Assembly: GCA_037954325.1 (NCBI GenBank)
Contig: JBBMNZ010000015.1
Location: 4,320,001-4,384,000 of the forward strand
Source: Fistularia commersonii
Taxonomy: Eukaryota; Chordata; Actinopteri; Syngnathiformes; Fistulariidae
Direction: 5' to 3'
DNA length: 64,000 nucleotides
Each line of letters begins with the position of its first letter. Position 1 is the first letter of the stretch. Below, piece by piece: positions 1 to 12,337 of this stretch. The translations under genes and the position numbers were made by a program. The notes below the pieces were generated by a model. It was not told the origin of the DNA. It searched no databases and saw only the letters and a list, made by a program, of their open reading frames with translations.

Positions 1-299
1 ACATCCTGCATCCAGTTTGGTTTTGTTGTGGTTGTAACAAGCTTTTGAGCGACTATGTGACTTTAAAAGCTGTTTCTGTGGATAAATATATGTTGATGTT
101 GTAAGAGCCAGCCTCATTAAGCAATATGGATTATGAATTATTCATTTGGAATCCCCAAAATATAATATGCTCCCCTTTAAAGCCAATAACTCCTCACCAA
201 CCTGCCATATGCCATGTCAAATCTGCTTATACTTCTTTGACTCAAACAGTAAATACGTTGGTCTAAAGTCTTTAAAACATTTTTCTGTCTATTTTGCAG
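1..299 (+). other. bcl11b: 3' end of the bcl11b intron preceding the last coding exon
   Basis: AT-rich sequence ending in a pyrimidine-rich stretch and a consensus CAG splice acceptor (AG at 298-299). The reading frame of the downstream exon stays open leftward to a stop at 134-136. It has an ATG at 167, but the intronic part shows no resemblance to BCL11 proteins, so this openness is probably chance. Confidence 0.85.
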
Positions 300-2299
300 G
301 CGGCAGGGATGAGCCTTCCAGCTATATATGTACCACATGTAAGCAGCCCTTCCCTAGCGCCTGGTTCCTGCTCCAGCATGCCCAGAACATCCATGGCATT
401 CGCATATACCTGGAGTCCAACCCCTCCAGCACAGCCCTCACCCCACGGATCACTATGCCTCCCCCCATGGGCAGTGATTCCATTCCACAGTCCCCCATAA
501 ACTTTCTTGGTGACAACAACCCCTTCCATCTCCTGAGGATGACTGGCCCCTTGCTCCGGGAACCTCCCCCAGGCTTCGTGGAAAACCGTCTACCTAACAC
601 GCCACCATTCATTAGCCCACCTCCACGCCACCATCTTGACCCCCACCGGCTGGAACGCCTCAGCGCCGAAGAAATGGGCCTCATCTCTCAGCATCCTAGT
701 GCCTTTGAGAGGGTGATGCGGCTAACACCTATGGCTATTGAGTCTCAATCCATGGACTTTTCCAGGCGTTTGCGTGAATTGGCTGGGAACACCAATAGCT
801 CCACACCACCGTTGTCACCCAGCAGGGCCAATCCTATGCACCGACTACTAAACCCTAACCCATTCCAGCCTGGACCAAAATCCCCCTTTCTGAGCACCCC
901 TCCCCTACCGCCCATGCCACCAAGCAGCACCACTCCTCCCCAAACACAGAACAAGGTCAAGTCCTGTGAGTTCTGTGGTAAAACCTTCAAGTTTCAGAGC
1001 AACTTGGTGGTTCATCGACGCAGCCATACTGGAGAAAAACCATACAAGTGCCAGTTGTGTGACCATGCCTGCTCCCAGGCAAGTAAGTTGAAGCGCCACA
1101 TGAAGACCCATATGCATAAGGCTGGGTCCCTGACTGGTCGTTCAGATGACGGTCTTTCTACCACTAGCTCCCCAGAACCAGGCACCAGTGATGTCACAGG
1201 TGAAGGTGTGAAGAATCGTGACGGAGACTTTCAGGGGGAAGGTCATGAGGAGGAAGAAGAGGAGGAAGAAGAGGAGGAGCTTGAGAATGAAAGTCGACCT
1301 GAATCCAACTTTAGCATTGAATCTGAGTTCTACCGTAATAGGGAGAATGGTTCTAAACCACCATCAGAGGAGAAGTCATCACTTGCCCTTGAGAAGATTG
1401 TGGAAGGTGGTGGGCTTAACTCCATACAGCAGTATAATAATTTAATAGTTGACAATCGTAAAAGGATGCCCTTTTCCAAAAGGGTTTCAGATGGACAGCG
1501 GGACACTGGGGATGAGGACTCAGTACCTGGGGTGATGGACCACCACCGGCAGGAAGAGAGAACTACGATTAATGGCCGTAACTGTGGCTCCGTTGACTCT
1601 TTCTCAGGCCTGTTCCCACGTAAGCCAACCCCCATCACCAGTCCCAGCTTGTCCAATTCCTCAAATAAGAGGATTAAGGTTGAGAAGGACTTGGACATTC
1701 CTCCAGCACCCCACATTCCCTCTGAGAATGTCTACTCTCAGTGGTTGGTGGGCTACGCAGCCTCACGCCATTTTATCAAAGACCCTTTCCTAGGCTTCAC
1801 TGACTCCAGACAATCACCCTTCGCCACCTCCTCTGAGCACTCATCTGAGAATGGCAGCCTGCGATTTTCAACACCCCCAGGTGACCTTCTTGATGGTGGT
1901 CTGTCAGGCCGCAGTGGTACTGCCAGTGGTGGCAGTACACCTCATCTTGGTGGAGGCCCTGGCCCAGGTCGTCCAAGCTCAAAAGACAGTAGGAGGTGCG
2001 ACACCTGCGAGTTCTGTGGCAAGGTGTTCAAGAACTGTAGCAACCTGACAGTGCACAGGCGCAGTCATACTGGTGAAAGGCCTTACAAGTGTGATCTGTG
2101 CAACTACGCCTGTGCACAAAGCTCCAAGTTGACACGCCACATGAAGACACATGGCCAGCTTGGTAAAGAGGTCTACCGCTGTGACATTTGCCAAATGCCC
2201 TTCAGCGTGTACAGCACTCTGGAAAAGCATATGAAAAAATGGCACGGGGAACATTTGATGAACAATGAGGTCAAAATTGAACAAGCAGAGAGAACCTAA
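300..2299 (+). CDS. bcl11b: BCL11B (CTIP2) zinc-finger transcription factor, last coding exon (partial gene)
   Basis: This exon encodes about 666 residues, the C-terminal three quarters of a BCL11-family nuclear C2H2 zinc-finger repressor. It begins after the acceptor at 298-299 with GRDEPSSYICTTCKQPF and ends at the TAA at 2297-2299. Six C2H2 fingers are visible: one alone (323-394), a pair (965-1027 and 1043-1111) and a C-terminal triple (2006-2068, 2084-2152, 2174-2245), all with intact Cys and His. Between the pair and the triple lies a run of eleven Glu (1247-1279). BCL11B is favoured over BCL11A by LLRMTGP after the first finger, HKAGSL after the third, DLLDGGLSGRSG and the C-terminal EQAERT. 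In vertebrates BCL11B recruits NuRD-type corepressors and directs T-cell, neuron, skin and tooth development. The N-terminal corepressor motif and first exons lie outside the window. Many teleosts have two bcl11b copies, and I cannot tell which this is. No frameshift or stop is seen. Confidence 0.97.
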
Positions 2300-3755
2300 A
2301 ACCAGTTCCCCATTTCTATACTTGTGCCATGCATTGAGTGAACACATGAACTAAAGGGGGTAGCTTAAATACTCTTGTTTTTTTTTTAAATGTTAGTTTT
2401 GGTTTTGATTTTGTGTTTTGCCTTGGAAACTGCCAATTGAGAAAGAAAAAAAATGAAAACAGAGATCTTAACACCAATTCAGGCTGTCTACACTGCCTTT
2501 CTTGGTGTTTCTTTTTAAACAATCAGTAAGTTGAGTTAAAACATATGTGGAGCCTTTAACTGTGCAATAATTTCTTTATTTATTGGATTTTGTATTTTGG
2601 CATGTGCAGGTAAATTTTTATTTAGGCATTTTTTTTTAAAAATGTTTTTTTAAAAATACATCATATCCTGGGATTTTTTTAGAAGACAAAAAAAATTCAT
2701 TGTATGTATCTTTTCTTTGTCCGCTGCTTGTAGGATTAAGCTAAGTGTGATTATTTGAAGAGAGGCTGAATTCAATCTTCAATTTAAAAGTGGCGTTAAC
2801 TGAGAATGGTAGAATTAGTCTATTTTATGTGATGAGGATACGCGGACAACAATCCTTTGGCACTGTAGCATGAGCTGACTCTAAGACATGTCAATATAAT
2901 TGGTAATTGAGCATTTAGTGTCATATTTGATGGTACATTTAGAGGCGAGGATCAAATGGTACCCCCATCTCCTCCTGAGAACATTGTTATTTCACATTAA
3001 AAGTAGGTTTTAGATAAGGCAGCTGCTGAGTGATACCTCGTACCTATTCCTGACAGTGATACAACAAGAACACTTCAACTCCCCACTCTGAACAATATGA
3101 TCACATCCCCTTCATTCATTTATATCATCTGGTTTGCATTAAGCCATATGATCTGGGCTACTTATTTATTGGGAATAATCTGCGCACTAAGCCATGCAAG
3201 ACAAGAATGCATAGAAATAGATGAAGACAAAACAGAGTGAGCACAGGGACATCTCAGGGTGAGCTATACTGCTTTTTTTTCTTTCCTCATTCATGAATGT
3301 TTCTGTAGAAAAAGTCATTCCTTTTCAGGCATTCAAATTAGTAATAGCTGCGCCCTTCCAGCAACTTCTGCAATCACGCAGTTGCTACAGTCTTAGGTTT
3401 TGACTGTAGAGACCTCTACTTTTCATTCACCTTTTAAGAACAAATTTATATGTATGAAAATTTTGCATGATGCCACTTTTACTACAGGTCAACTGAACAA
3501 AAAAAAGGAAAGAGAAAAAAAAAATCACAATTTGTCCATGTCAGAAATAAAAATATAAAAATATGGATATTCCCCGTTGCATTCTGAGGCACAATGTTAA
3601 ATACATTTTGAATTATATTATTATATCTAAATTTGATAAAGATTAATCCAGATAGTGACATCATTGCTGCAGGTACAGTCTCACTGCTTGACACAGTTTT
3701 GTTCAGAAAAGGAAAAAAAAAAAGCATTGAAATGGTAAATTGAAATTGAGAGAAA

Positions 3756-3759
<4 letters not shown>

Positions 3760-3791
<32 letters not shown>

Positions 3792-3822
3792 CTCTCTCTC
3801 TTTCTCTCTCCCTCTCTCTCTC
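3760..3822. repeat. (CT)n microsatellite in the 3' UTR
   Basis: About 30 CT units with a few interruptions near the right end. Confidence 0.95.
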
Positions 3823-5029
3823 ATTATTTAAACATCCACGTTCCAGTTACTGTCTTTTCGCTATCATTGTGGCAGATTTTATTGTCTTTAATTAGGGTCT
3901 AATTTCAAGGCTGTCCATGTAAAAGAAAAAATATCTGAACTCAGGCCCGCACTTTATGATCTGTCCAACACACAAAGAGCTGAATAAAAAGGGTACGGAA
4001 GGGTCAAGAGTTCGAGATCTCCTCACATTGAAGTGACCAGGGTTGTTAGGCTTGGCTTTCCCAATGCTGGCACTATAAATCTGAAAAATAAGAAAGAGAA
4101 AAAAAAATATTTGGGACGGTTTTTGTATTGCCATTCAATTTGACATGAGCGTGCCTTGAATAACGATCTTCCTATTTATAGTCTCGGAAAAAAATGCAAC
4201 ACTTTTTATGACGCATCAAATCCAACCAGAAAAAAAACAAAAAACACCCAAAAAAACAAAAAACAAACAAAAAAAACATTATTGTGAAATTTGACATTTC
4301 AAAGGGGTTATTTAAATTAATACGAAATACATGATTCTGAGTTTAGGTTTAGGAAACACCCAGCACAAGATCAATGTGTCTGCGTGTGTATATATGTATG
4401 CATATGTACAAATAAAGGCACAAACCTTATATATAGATATTTATGAAATTCCTCACACAACAGTCCCACAGCAGAAATTTTCAGTGGTGGATGAAACCTA
4501 ATTAAAAAGTTAAGGAAGAGACTGGACTAGAATCAGGAAATACAGAAACTTTAAAAAAAAAAAAGAATTTAGTGCACTCTGTCTAAAATAAGTTTACAGT
4601 ATTGAAACAAGTACAAGGGTAAAATAATATTTGTGTGTATGTGTGTTTTAAGTATTTAAGTAATTTTATTTCAGGTTTGCTTCAAAAGTTTTTTCTGAAT
4701 ACCATAGGTGACATGATGATGTCTTACCCCCCCCCCTTTTTTCTTTTTGTCGATGGGGTTTTAGTATATATATATATGATATATATGAATATATATTACA
4801 TTTTTCTTGTTTACTGTACAAGTATACCAGTATTTGTAATATTGGAGAATGCCTGGGCATTTTGCGAAAATAGATTATTTTATTTCATTTATATATTTTG
4901 TTTTTCAATTTTTGGTTACATTTTATTTGCAGTCCAATTTAAATTGTGGGTCTCTTAAACTGTTTTTTGTCACTGTAATTGTAAAAGTCTTCAGTTTTGG
5001 TAACTTCTATTCTGCCTTGGATGTAATGA

Positions 5030-5035
5030 AATAAA
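5030..5035 (+). promoter_or_regulatory. Candidate bcl11b polyadenylation signal (AATAAA)
   Basis: A canonical hexamer followed within 15 bases by a second AATAAA, about 2.7 kb after the stop codon. Other AATAAA hexamers at 5435-5440 and 5943-5948 could end longer transcripts. Confidence 0.55.
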
Positions 5036-5055
5036 AAAAAGAATAAAAATAACGA

Positions 5056-7059
5056 GAGTAAAAATGACTGATTTGTAACAAACTTGGATTCAGCGGTAAA
5101 AGGTCGGTTGTGCCTTCATTAGCATATGAAGGTGTTCTCCCTGGGAAAGTGCAGCATATCCGCTCTGCTCTTCGGGATACACGAGCGGAGTACTCTGACT
5201 TGTATCTACTTTTCTTTTTCTGGAATTATTTATTCTATAATGGGTGGTTTGAAGTGTGGGCACTTTGTGTCTTTCCTTGTCTTTTGTAACATGTAGGCTA
5301 TCTGTATCCTTAGTGAACAGGGTACACTTAGAAAATTGGGAATGTCTTGTGTACAGGGGAGAATTACTTCATTTTAATGACAGGATGTGGCTCGAGGGCT
5401 GCGGTGTCTATTTTCTTTTTTGCTTGGCAGGATAAATAAAAACTGTGTGAATTCATATTGTTGTAATGATTCACATTGTACAGTAGTGAACAAAAAAGCC
5501 TGTCTGACATACTTTGACTGACAAAAGACCACAGCAATCGGTTGTATATACTTTTTATGGATATACTGTTTTAATTTTTTTTTCATTTGTTTGTGATATG
5601 TAACAGGCAACAGCAGTAACGCTCATTTGTGTTATTTTGGGCGGGGACGGTTCGCCGATTTGACATTGTGACCTCAATGTCAGTTTGCAGGCACATACTC
5701 TGCCCAAACGATCTTTCAGAGTTTAGAGCACAAATACAGGCTGTTAAAATTCTCTCTTTGCTTGTTTGTCTTACTTTATCTCCTCTTCCAGTTAGGACAA
5801 AGAGGAGTACTCAAGTGCAGAGTTGATTACACCATTTTTCTTAAAGTTCAAAAAATGCCTAAAGTTTGAGGCATGCTTCAGATATGATGGGCCACATACA
5901 ACTTACAGCTGCTGAAACAGGTGACAAAAAAAAACAAAAAATAATAAAAGAATACAACATGACTTTTGTACATATTTGTATATTACATTTCTTTCATTGC
6001 TTTTAAAAGCTGACAGGTAACAGTTGGTGCTTTAACGTTAGTATCACCTGAATTTCCCATCAGCAGCACCATCTCCTCTTTCAGAGGCCGTTACATTTTT
6101 TCTCATAGGAGGCTTTCATTTTAAAAAAAGATAATCCAGCTCCTTTAGTCTACTCTACATTCCACAACATAAGAGGTTGATTTAAAATGTTTTTCATGTT
6201 TCGACAGGAAAATATTGATTTGGGATGAACTTAAAACTGTAAAAAATGTAATTTTTGATATGTAATAACGTTTAAATGCGGAGGAAAGGGGATGTGGATG
6301 TAATGCTGTTTGTGATGTCACATTATTTAATAACATTGAATGACTTTCATAGGCTGCGACTAGCGCTATCTATGATGTCACTGAGATGCAGCCACTGGAT
6401 GCTATTGGCTGGTTACAGTAAACATGACATTCAGACTCCTTGCTGTCTGCTTTTCTTTTTCCTGTATTTTTTTTTTTTTTACAAAGACACAACATAATAA
6501 ATTGTGGCCTAGAAAAATATACATGTTTTGGTATCAAGAAGCGGAAGAGACATCGAGTCGTGAACAATATATTTTAATTAATTTAACTCCCAACTAACCG
6601 CACCACACATGTATGTATATACACATATTTTGAAATGCTTTTTTCTACATTAAATAATTTATGACATCTGATCAAGAATATCATTTAATAAGTTTATTAA
6701 AAATCAAACATACAGTGAATCTTACATGAGACGTTAAGTTTGATGCATGTATATTTACAAAAGCACTGTTCGATTAAGTTGCTACGCACAAATAAATGTC
6801 TTCATATGAAATACATTTGGGGAAAGGGATAAAGTAAATCATCAGCATCTATATGGAACAATAAAATGCTAACCAGTTGTTTGGTAGGGGTTCAGTGATG
6901 TCTTGATGTGACAAGACCACAATCTGAGGTATTGATGTGCTTAGTAATCACTAATTTAAAAAAAAAAAAAGAATTGTTGTCAGAGTTGCTTTACTTCAAC
7001 ACAATGAGTATCCGCCATTCTTTTTTCAACAAAACAAATTAGACACTTATCTCATTGCA
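5056..7059. other. AT-rich intergenic DNA or extended 3' UTR
   Basis: No gene seen. Two further AATAAA hexamers (5435-5440, 5943-5948) and a Pumilio-type TGTACATA near 5968 would fit an alternative longer bcl11b 3' UTR. Open frames are short and unlike known proteins. Confidence 0.5.
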
Positions 7060-7260
7060 GAAACACTGAAATGATGACGGATACAGTCCTGGAGCAATAA
7101 GCCAGAGTTTGATAGGTGTCTCTCAACTGCATTTAGTCTCACCATGGCAACATCTAATTGCAGCTGAAGCCTGGCTGATTCAGATGAGCTAATTAGATGT
7201 TTCTCTGGTGTCTGCGGTGTTTACCACAGACTTGACTGACATATCTGTCAGCGTAAGTTT
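7060..7260. promoter_or_regulatory. Candidate conserved non-coding element
   Basis: A block less AT-rich than its surroundings, with several homeodomain-type TAATT/ATTAG cores (for example near 7155 and 7190) and no coding frame. Its regulatory role is inferred from composition only. Confidence 0.3.
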
Positions 7261-8145
7261 TGTCTGAATACAATATTTCATCATATATCACTTAGAGTAA
7301 TGAGACGGAGGCCTGCTTCTTATTGTCATGACAGGAGTAGTATCAGTCTACACAGTGAATGGAAATCTTGTTAGAACTATAAAAGACAACGCTTAAAGTA
7401 CTACATCTATTCTTATTTCATATGAAAAAAAAAAAGAGTGGCTAATTTTATTGAAAATATCTATTGTTACAAAACAGAGCCTGAGTAATCACATTTCAAA
7501 GGTAAAGTTCTAAGGAGCAAAGGTATAAAACCTTTGAACAAATGTTACTTGGAAAAAAAAATAAAAAAAACAACTTGATTTCACAAATTGATTCCTGGTG
7601 CCATTTATAAATCTTCGGCTAATTTGGGCTCAACTTTATCATAGTTTTTGTGCAAAATTCAATACATTATAATCCAGAAAAGACAATAAGAAGTTCAAAA
7701 TAAAGACTCAGTAAAACAAAATACCACTCAGCAACATTTTTGACAAATTTAGATACAACTTAGGGTAGGGGAGTTCATTTTGTTTGAATTGTAAAAAGGT
7801 GGAAAACATAACGACTGAAAAAATTTTCTGCTAAAATCAGAACAATCCATGTTATTACAGGCATACAGATGTCTTTGTCATCTCCTTTAAACCATGCAGT
7901 CCGAAGAATTAGTGTTCTAAACAAATAAAAATCCACAAATTTACTGCCGTTATAAAGGATCTTGAAGAAATGTCAATCAAATGCCGATACTATTGAAGCA
8001 ATGCACATATGCAGGAATTTTAGTTTACGTAAAGCACTGACATTATATGTTGTATTGAACAACATATATTGAAAAAAAGCAGACAGGACAGCCATTGTCA
8101 CTTTATTTTCTAATTCCTACAACATATATGTATATATATAAACCG

Positions 8146-8183
<38 letters not shown>

Positions 8184-8439
8184 TTAATATAATACATAAT
8201 ACAAAAAAACAAACAAAAAAACTAACCCAACCAACCAATATATGTATGCATACGGTCATTTTTTGTTTGGGAACTTGACCCCTTTCATGAGGAATAAAAA
8301 AAAATAAAATAAGAAAGTAAACCAGTTTTATCAAATGAGGTCACCAAGTCACTCACCTACTTGAGCATTTCATCCAAAAAAGTGTAAATAAATAATACAG
8401 ATGAACAATTAATCCGAAAGGGAAGGAGCGCAGAGCAAG
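7261..8439. other. AT-rich intergenic DNA
   Basis: No gene or recognisable mobile element. It contains many A-runs and the (CA)n tract at 8146-8182. Confidence 0.6.
8146..8182. repeat. (CA)n microsatellite
   Basis: About 18 CA units with one interruption. Confidence 0.95.
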
Positions 8440-8590
8440 ATAGTGAGTTGTGATTTGGCTTGAGTTTCAAGGTAAATGGGTAATTAAGGCTTTTCCCTGG
8501 CTGGCCTGCACTTTGAAGTCCCCTACAGGGGGGATTATCCCAGCCAGGAGAAAGTAAGTGAGAGTGAAGTAATGAGAGCTAATAAGAGAT
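8440..8590. promoter_or_regulatory. Candidate conserved non-coding element with a stem-loop
   Basis: A GC-balanced block with homeodomain-type TAATTA near 8481 and a GGATTA core near 8532. CCTGGCTGG at 8496-8504 is perfectly complementary to CCAGCCAGG at 8540-8548. Inside the loop, CCTG and CAGG can pair again. No coding frame. Confidence 0.35.
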
Positions 8591-9829
8591 GGAGTACAGC
8601 GTGACTGAAAAAAACACAGGAGTAATTTACTTCAAAATTGTAGAAATTATGATTCATAGAAGAATTTATGACACAAATAAAAATGAACACAAATGCAGTT
8701 TCAAACAAAAAAAGAGCTATTTAGTGCATTTGTATTCTGTCGTACTCAGCAGTGTGTATAGGGCCTCTGGTTTCAAGAGATTATTTGAAATGACCAACAC
8801 CCCTTTACACTGCATTACTTTGCGTACACATGGCATATTAAACTTATATGTAGCAATAGTGGAAACAATTCCAACCTAAATATATTCCGATCTTTTTTTG
8901 AGAAGGACACACAGAATGCTTGGTGCAACCCGTCTTCTCAAAACTCAAACCCAAACCAATTTGTTTATAAAATTGTTTTTGGTGTTTAAATGTGCCGCAT
9001 CGAACAGCCACATCCATCCCAAAATATAAATATAAAACCTAAAATTTCAGACAGTGAATAATGGCTGAATCGTGTTGCAATTAAAAACATTAAGTACCAC
9101 TCATCACATGATGTTGCTTAACTGGGGATATGATGCATCCAACACGAAAGACTCGTAACTGATCTTTTGAATTAGTGATTAATTCTGTTATTGTGGACAT
9201 TTCACAAATTTCAATGGAATCAAGTAGGTAACAAAGTACAGAGAAAGCTAAAAAGACGGAAAAAAATAATGCATCTTTGCACACTTGATTCAAAGAGTCA
9301 AGCCTTGTCACACATGAAGTGCATTGTGACAGGAGAAAATGAGGATGTCCCCCTCTCTGCCACCTCGTCCTCATTATTAGCCCTGCAACCTGCTTTTATT
9401 TCCACCGTGATAAAAGTGTGTGTATGTGTATGTGTATGTGTTGGATTAAGTCAGACAGACACCTCTGGTTATTCAGAGGTAAGGAATTATTTCAAGACCC
9501 TGACTGGCTGTCATTGCTCGCTGCGCCTCCTCCCCTCCTCATTAAAAAAAGCAACTTCAAATGACTTAAGCCGCTGGTCGTCAGCACCAAAACCACACTG
9601 TTGACAGGTACAGTGGGGTCTTAAGCCGTCAAGATCAACGCCGCTATTCTGCCTGACAAAATCCCCCCACGGGGCTCCTCCCCGGCTGGATGGCAAGTGA
9701 CTGAAGGAACGGCTTGAGGGGTTTTGGAGGGACAGGGAGGAGTTCAATGAATAGGAGAGAGTAGGGGTCAGATAAGGAAGTGTCACAATGTCAGGGAAAA
9801 AAAGATGCAAGGCGTGAAGGAAAGTGATA
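8591..9829. other. Intergenic DNA, nothing recognised
   Basis: AT-rich, with a short GT-rich stretch at 9417-9440. Open frames up to 137 codons (9191-9604) have no recognisable domain and overlap simple sequence. Confidence 0.55.
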
Positions 9830-10080
9830 GAAGAGACAGGGAAGGGCGACTAATTAGAGGTTTCATGGTCAATCAGGGAGGAGTCCCTCACGTAGCTGGT
9901 AATTATTAACATTATCACTCGCAAAAGTTGTCCTTGTCCAATTGATTGACACGCATGTTAGGAGGCTCCATCATGCTCCTCAGCCCTTGCCTCCATTGCC
10001 CTGTGGTTTTTTTCTTTGTGGCAAATTAATCCTCATTGGAGGGGTGAAGTTGATCCCCAAGTCCAGTACGGAAGCTGAAA
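9830..10080. promoter_or_regulatory. Candidate conserved non-coding element
   Basis: Contains TAATTA near 9850, TAATTATTAA near 9900, a CAATTGATTGACA stretch near 9940 and CAAATTAATCC near 10022. This mix of homeodomain and TALE-type cores in unique sequence is typical of developmental enhancers. Non-coding on both strands. Confidence 0.33.
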
Positions 10081-10539
10081 TGAGACCATAGCTCAGTTTC
10101 TGATCATTCATATGAAGATATGAACATGAAGATAAGTGATTGATAGCTAAATGGTCCACGCATGTGTTGACTTGACTATGTGTTGATACAGGCCTTTATT
10201 TTCCTTTGTATCCACACAGTGTTCCACCACAAAGACTCATATTCAAGCAAATACATCATGGAAACAAAGGAAAACCAACAGATTTATTTTACCTCATAAT
10301 CACTTGCAATTAGACAATTACACAGATGTAGTCCCTTATCATCCCAGTGAATTAGAACTGTCACATCTGTGAGTAAACAAACAAAACAATAAAGGGAAAA
10401 AAAAATCAAATGTGTCAGCTCTGCAACAAACTAGAGATTGCTGCATCTTATGTGTTTTATTCCTTTTTTATTCGTAAGTGACAAGCAGGGCGAGTTCTTT
10501 AAAATTCTGAAAAGACGAGGAGAAAGAGAGAAGAAAGAT
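10081..10539. other. AT-rich intergenic DNA
   Basis: No gene or repeat recognised. Confidence 0.6.
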
Positions 10540-10830
10540 AGGGGGAAGAAGTGTGTTAGCAGTGGAAATGCCATAAGAGGTACGTGGCGTCTTTTTGATA
10601 TTCAGATTTGCCTGCCTACACACAGCATTATGACACATTTGGATGATCGCATTGTAGGATTAGCGGGCCTGCCTTGTCATTTTCAACAACAATACCACGT
10701 TTTTAGGGATGCTATTTCTCACATGGCGCTCCGCATTAACGCCCGGCCCAAAGATTTACATAAATCTTTGTCTTAAGATGAAAGCGGAGCGGGGCTTGAG
10801 ACAATGAAGTTAAGCTTTGGAAATGGGAGA
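10540..10830. promoter_or_regulatory. Candidate conserved non-coding element with a perfect palindrome
   Basis: Unique, GC-balanced sequence. It holds a perfect inverted repeat, CAAAGATTTA (10749-10758) and TAAATCTTTG (10761-10770), separated by only CA. The 112-codon open frame crossing it has no known domain and is probably chance. Confidence 0.35.
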
Positions 10831-11664
10831 GGAGAACAGAGGAAGGAGAGCCGTCACCGGGCGTTGGTGGCAGAGGGATGAAGAGACGGAAGGAAGGGAG
10901 GGAGGAAAGTTTGAGGATAAATCAAGCAGGAGTCGAGCTGAATTTGAAGGAAAACTGTGCCTCCCTCCCATCCTTGCTGGCGTCCATATGGTAGAAATAA
11001 TTAAAGAATGAATAGGATAGGAGGCAGGACATTTGCATTTCTGTATCTGTTGAGTTGTTGAGGGTGGGGGGAGGGTGAGGAGATTGGACAATTGGAGGTG
11101 AAGGTGATGAATGCATTTGTGATTTAGTGTTGCATCTTTGAATGAAAGGTTTCTTCATGAAGCCTCTCTGATTTTTAACACCCCCCTCCCCAGCGTTTCC
11201 TCACTCTGTCCTCTAATCTCTTGGCCTGCAGCAGTCAGTGGGAAAGGGCTTAGGAACACCACCGCCACAGCCTTGATTGAATCCATCTCTGTAGATTTGC
11301 AGTCTGCTTAAATTTACACCACTTAGAAGAAAAGATAAGATCCAATAAATCTGACTGCAAATGTTAATTTTATTTTCTTTGTCTGGAAAGAGCAAAGGTA
11401 AGAAAGGTGAGACATACACAAAGAGCCTGGCTCACGCTGCCTTGCCTTCAAACACAGGCCTTACTGAAACACAGCCCTACTTCCCTACTTCCCATAGAAG
11501 TGGGTCGCCAGTTCAAAAATGAAACAAGGTATATCATAAATGGGCATCAAAACCAATGAGGATGCTTGCACTGGCAACAGGGAATCACTGAAAACTTTAT
11601 AGATTATGATACTGATATGGATCATTTCAGCAGAGATTCACAATTTGATACAATTTTTTGATAT
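10831..11664. other. Intergenic DNA with purine-rich stretches
   Basis: GGAAGG-rich purine sequence around 10880-10910 and 11050-11080. No gene recognised. Confidence 0.55.
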
Positions 11665-12127
11665 TATAAAGTCAAATGCAGCCTCAGGGGGTCACAAGGT
11701 GGTGCCTCCTGAGCCAGCCTTGGGGGGGCACGGGCCAGTGTCTCCCTGAGCCGGTCCCAAGCCTGGATAAATGCAGAGGGTTGCGTCAGGAACGGCATCC
11801 GGTGTAAATCTTTTACCAAAACCAAATACGCAAATGAAACCCGTATTAACAATGCCCACCTTTGGTGCAGATAACCTACAGGGTAAAAGTGGAAATTGGG
11901 CTACTATGGGTCGAAGAAGGAGAGGAGGAAGGCATGTTTGGAAGCAGAGAGCGAAGAGGAAGGGCACGAGCCTGGGACTGAGAGTAGGGACATCGAATAT
12001 TGGGACAATGACAGGAAAAGGCAAAGTTGATTGACATGATGCAGAGAGGGAATGTGTTCATAGTGTGTGTCCAGGAGACCAGATGGAAAGGTAGCCTGGA
12101 AAGAGTACTACAGATGCAGTATTTGCT

Positions 12128-12337
12128 TTGAGAATGCTAATTGAGAGGTACAGAAAAAGTCAGAGGGATCTGCATTGCACTTCTTTAGACCGAGAAAAAG
12201 CATACGATAGGGTTCTGAGAGAGGATCTCTGGTGTTGTATGAGGACAACTGGAATGGCAGAGAAGTATCTTAGACTAGTGCAGTACATGTATGCTAGCGA
12301 GACAATGATGAGGGGTGCAGTGGGTATAACAGAGTGA
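12128..12337 (+). pseudogene. Reverse transcriptase fragment of the RTE-type LINE
   Basis: A 69-codon open stretch carrying the EKAYDRV motif and the following MYASETMMRGAVG segment typical of fish RTE-type reverse transcriptases. It ends at a premature stop just before the palm domain, which is deleted. Remnant only. Confidence 0.8.

Larger units (their letters stand above)
2300..5055 (+). other. bcl11b: bcl11b 3' untranslated region
   Basis: AT-rich non-coding sequence following the stop codon, with T-runs, A-runs and a (CT)n tract. Long 3' UTRs are usual for BCL11 genes. The end is set by the poly(A) signal at 5030-5035. A Pumilio-type TGTATATA lies near 4386. The short open frames here (for example 4635-4958) are rich in Phe, Tyr and Ile and look like by-products of AT-rich sequence. 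Confidence 0.75.

Noticed and set aside
146..299. Extension of the bcl11b reading frame leftward as coding sequence
   Set aside because: It starts at a TTG, precedes a strong splice acceptor and has no BCL11 similarity.
4635..4958. 107-codon membrane-like open frame in the 3' UTR
   Set aside because: Extreme Phe/Tyr/Ile content follows from AT-rich sequence; no known family.
10438..10776. 112-codon open frame
   Set aside because: No recognisable domain; overlaps a candidate regulatory block with a palindrome.
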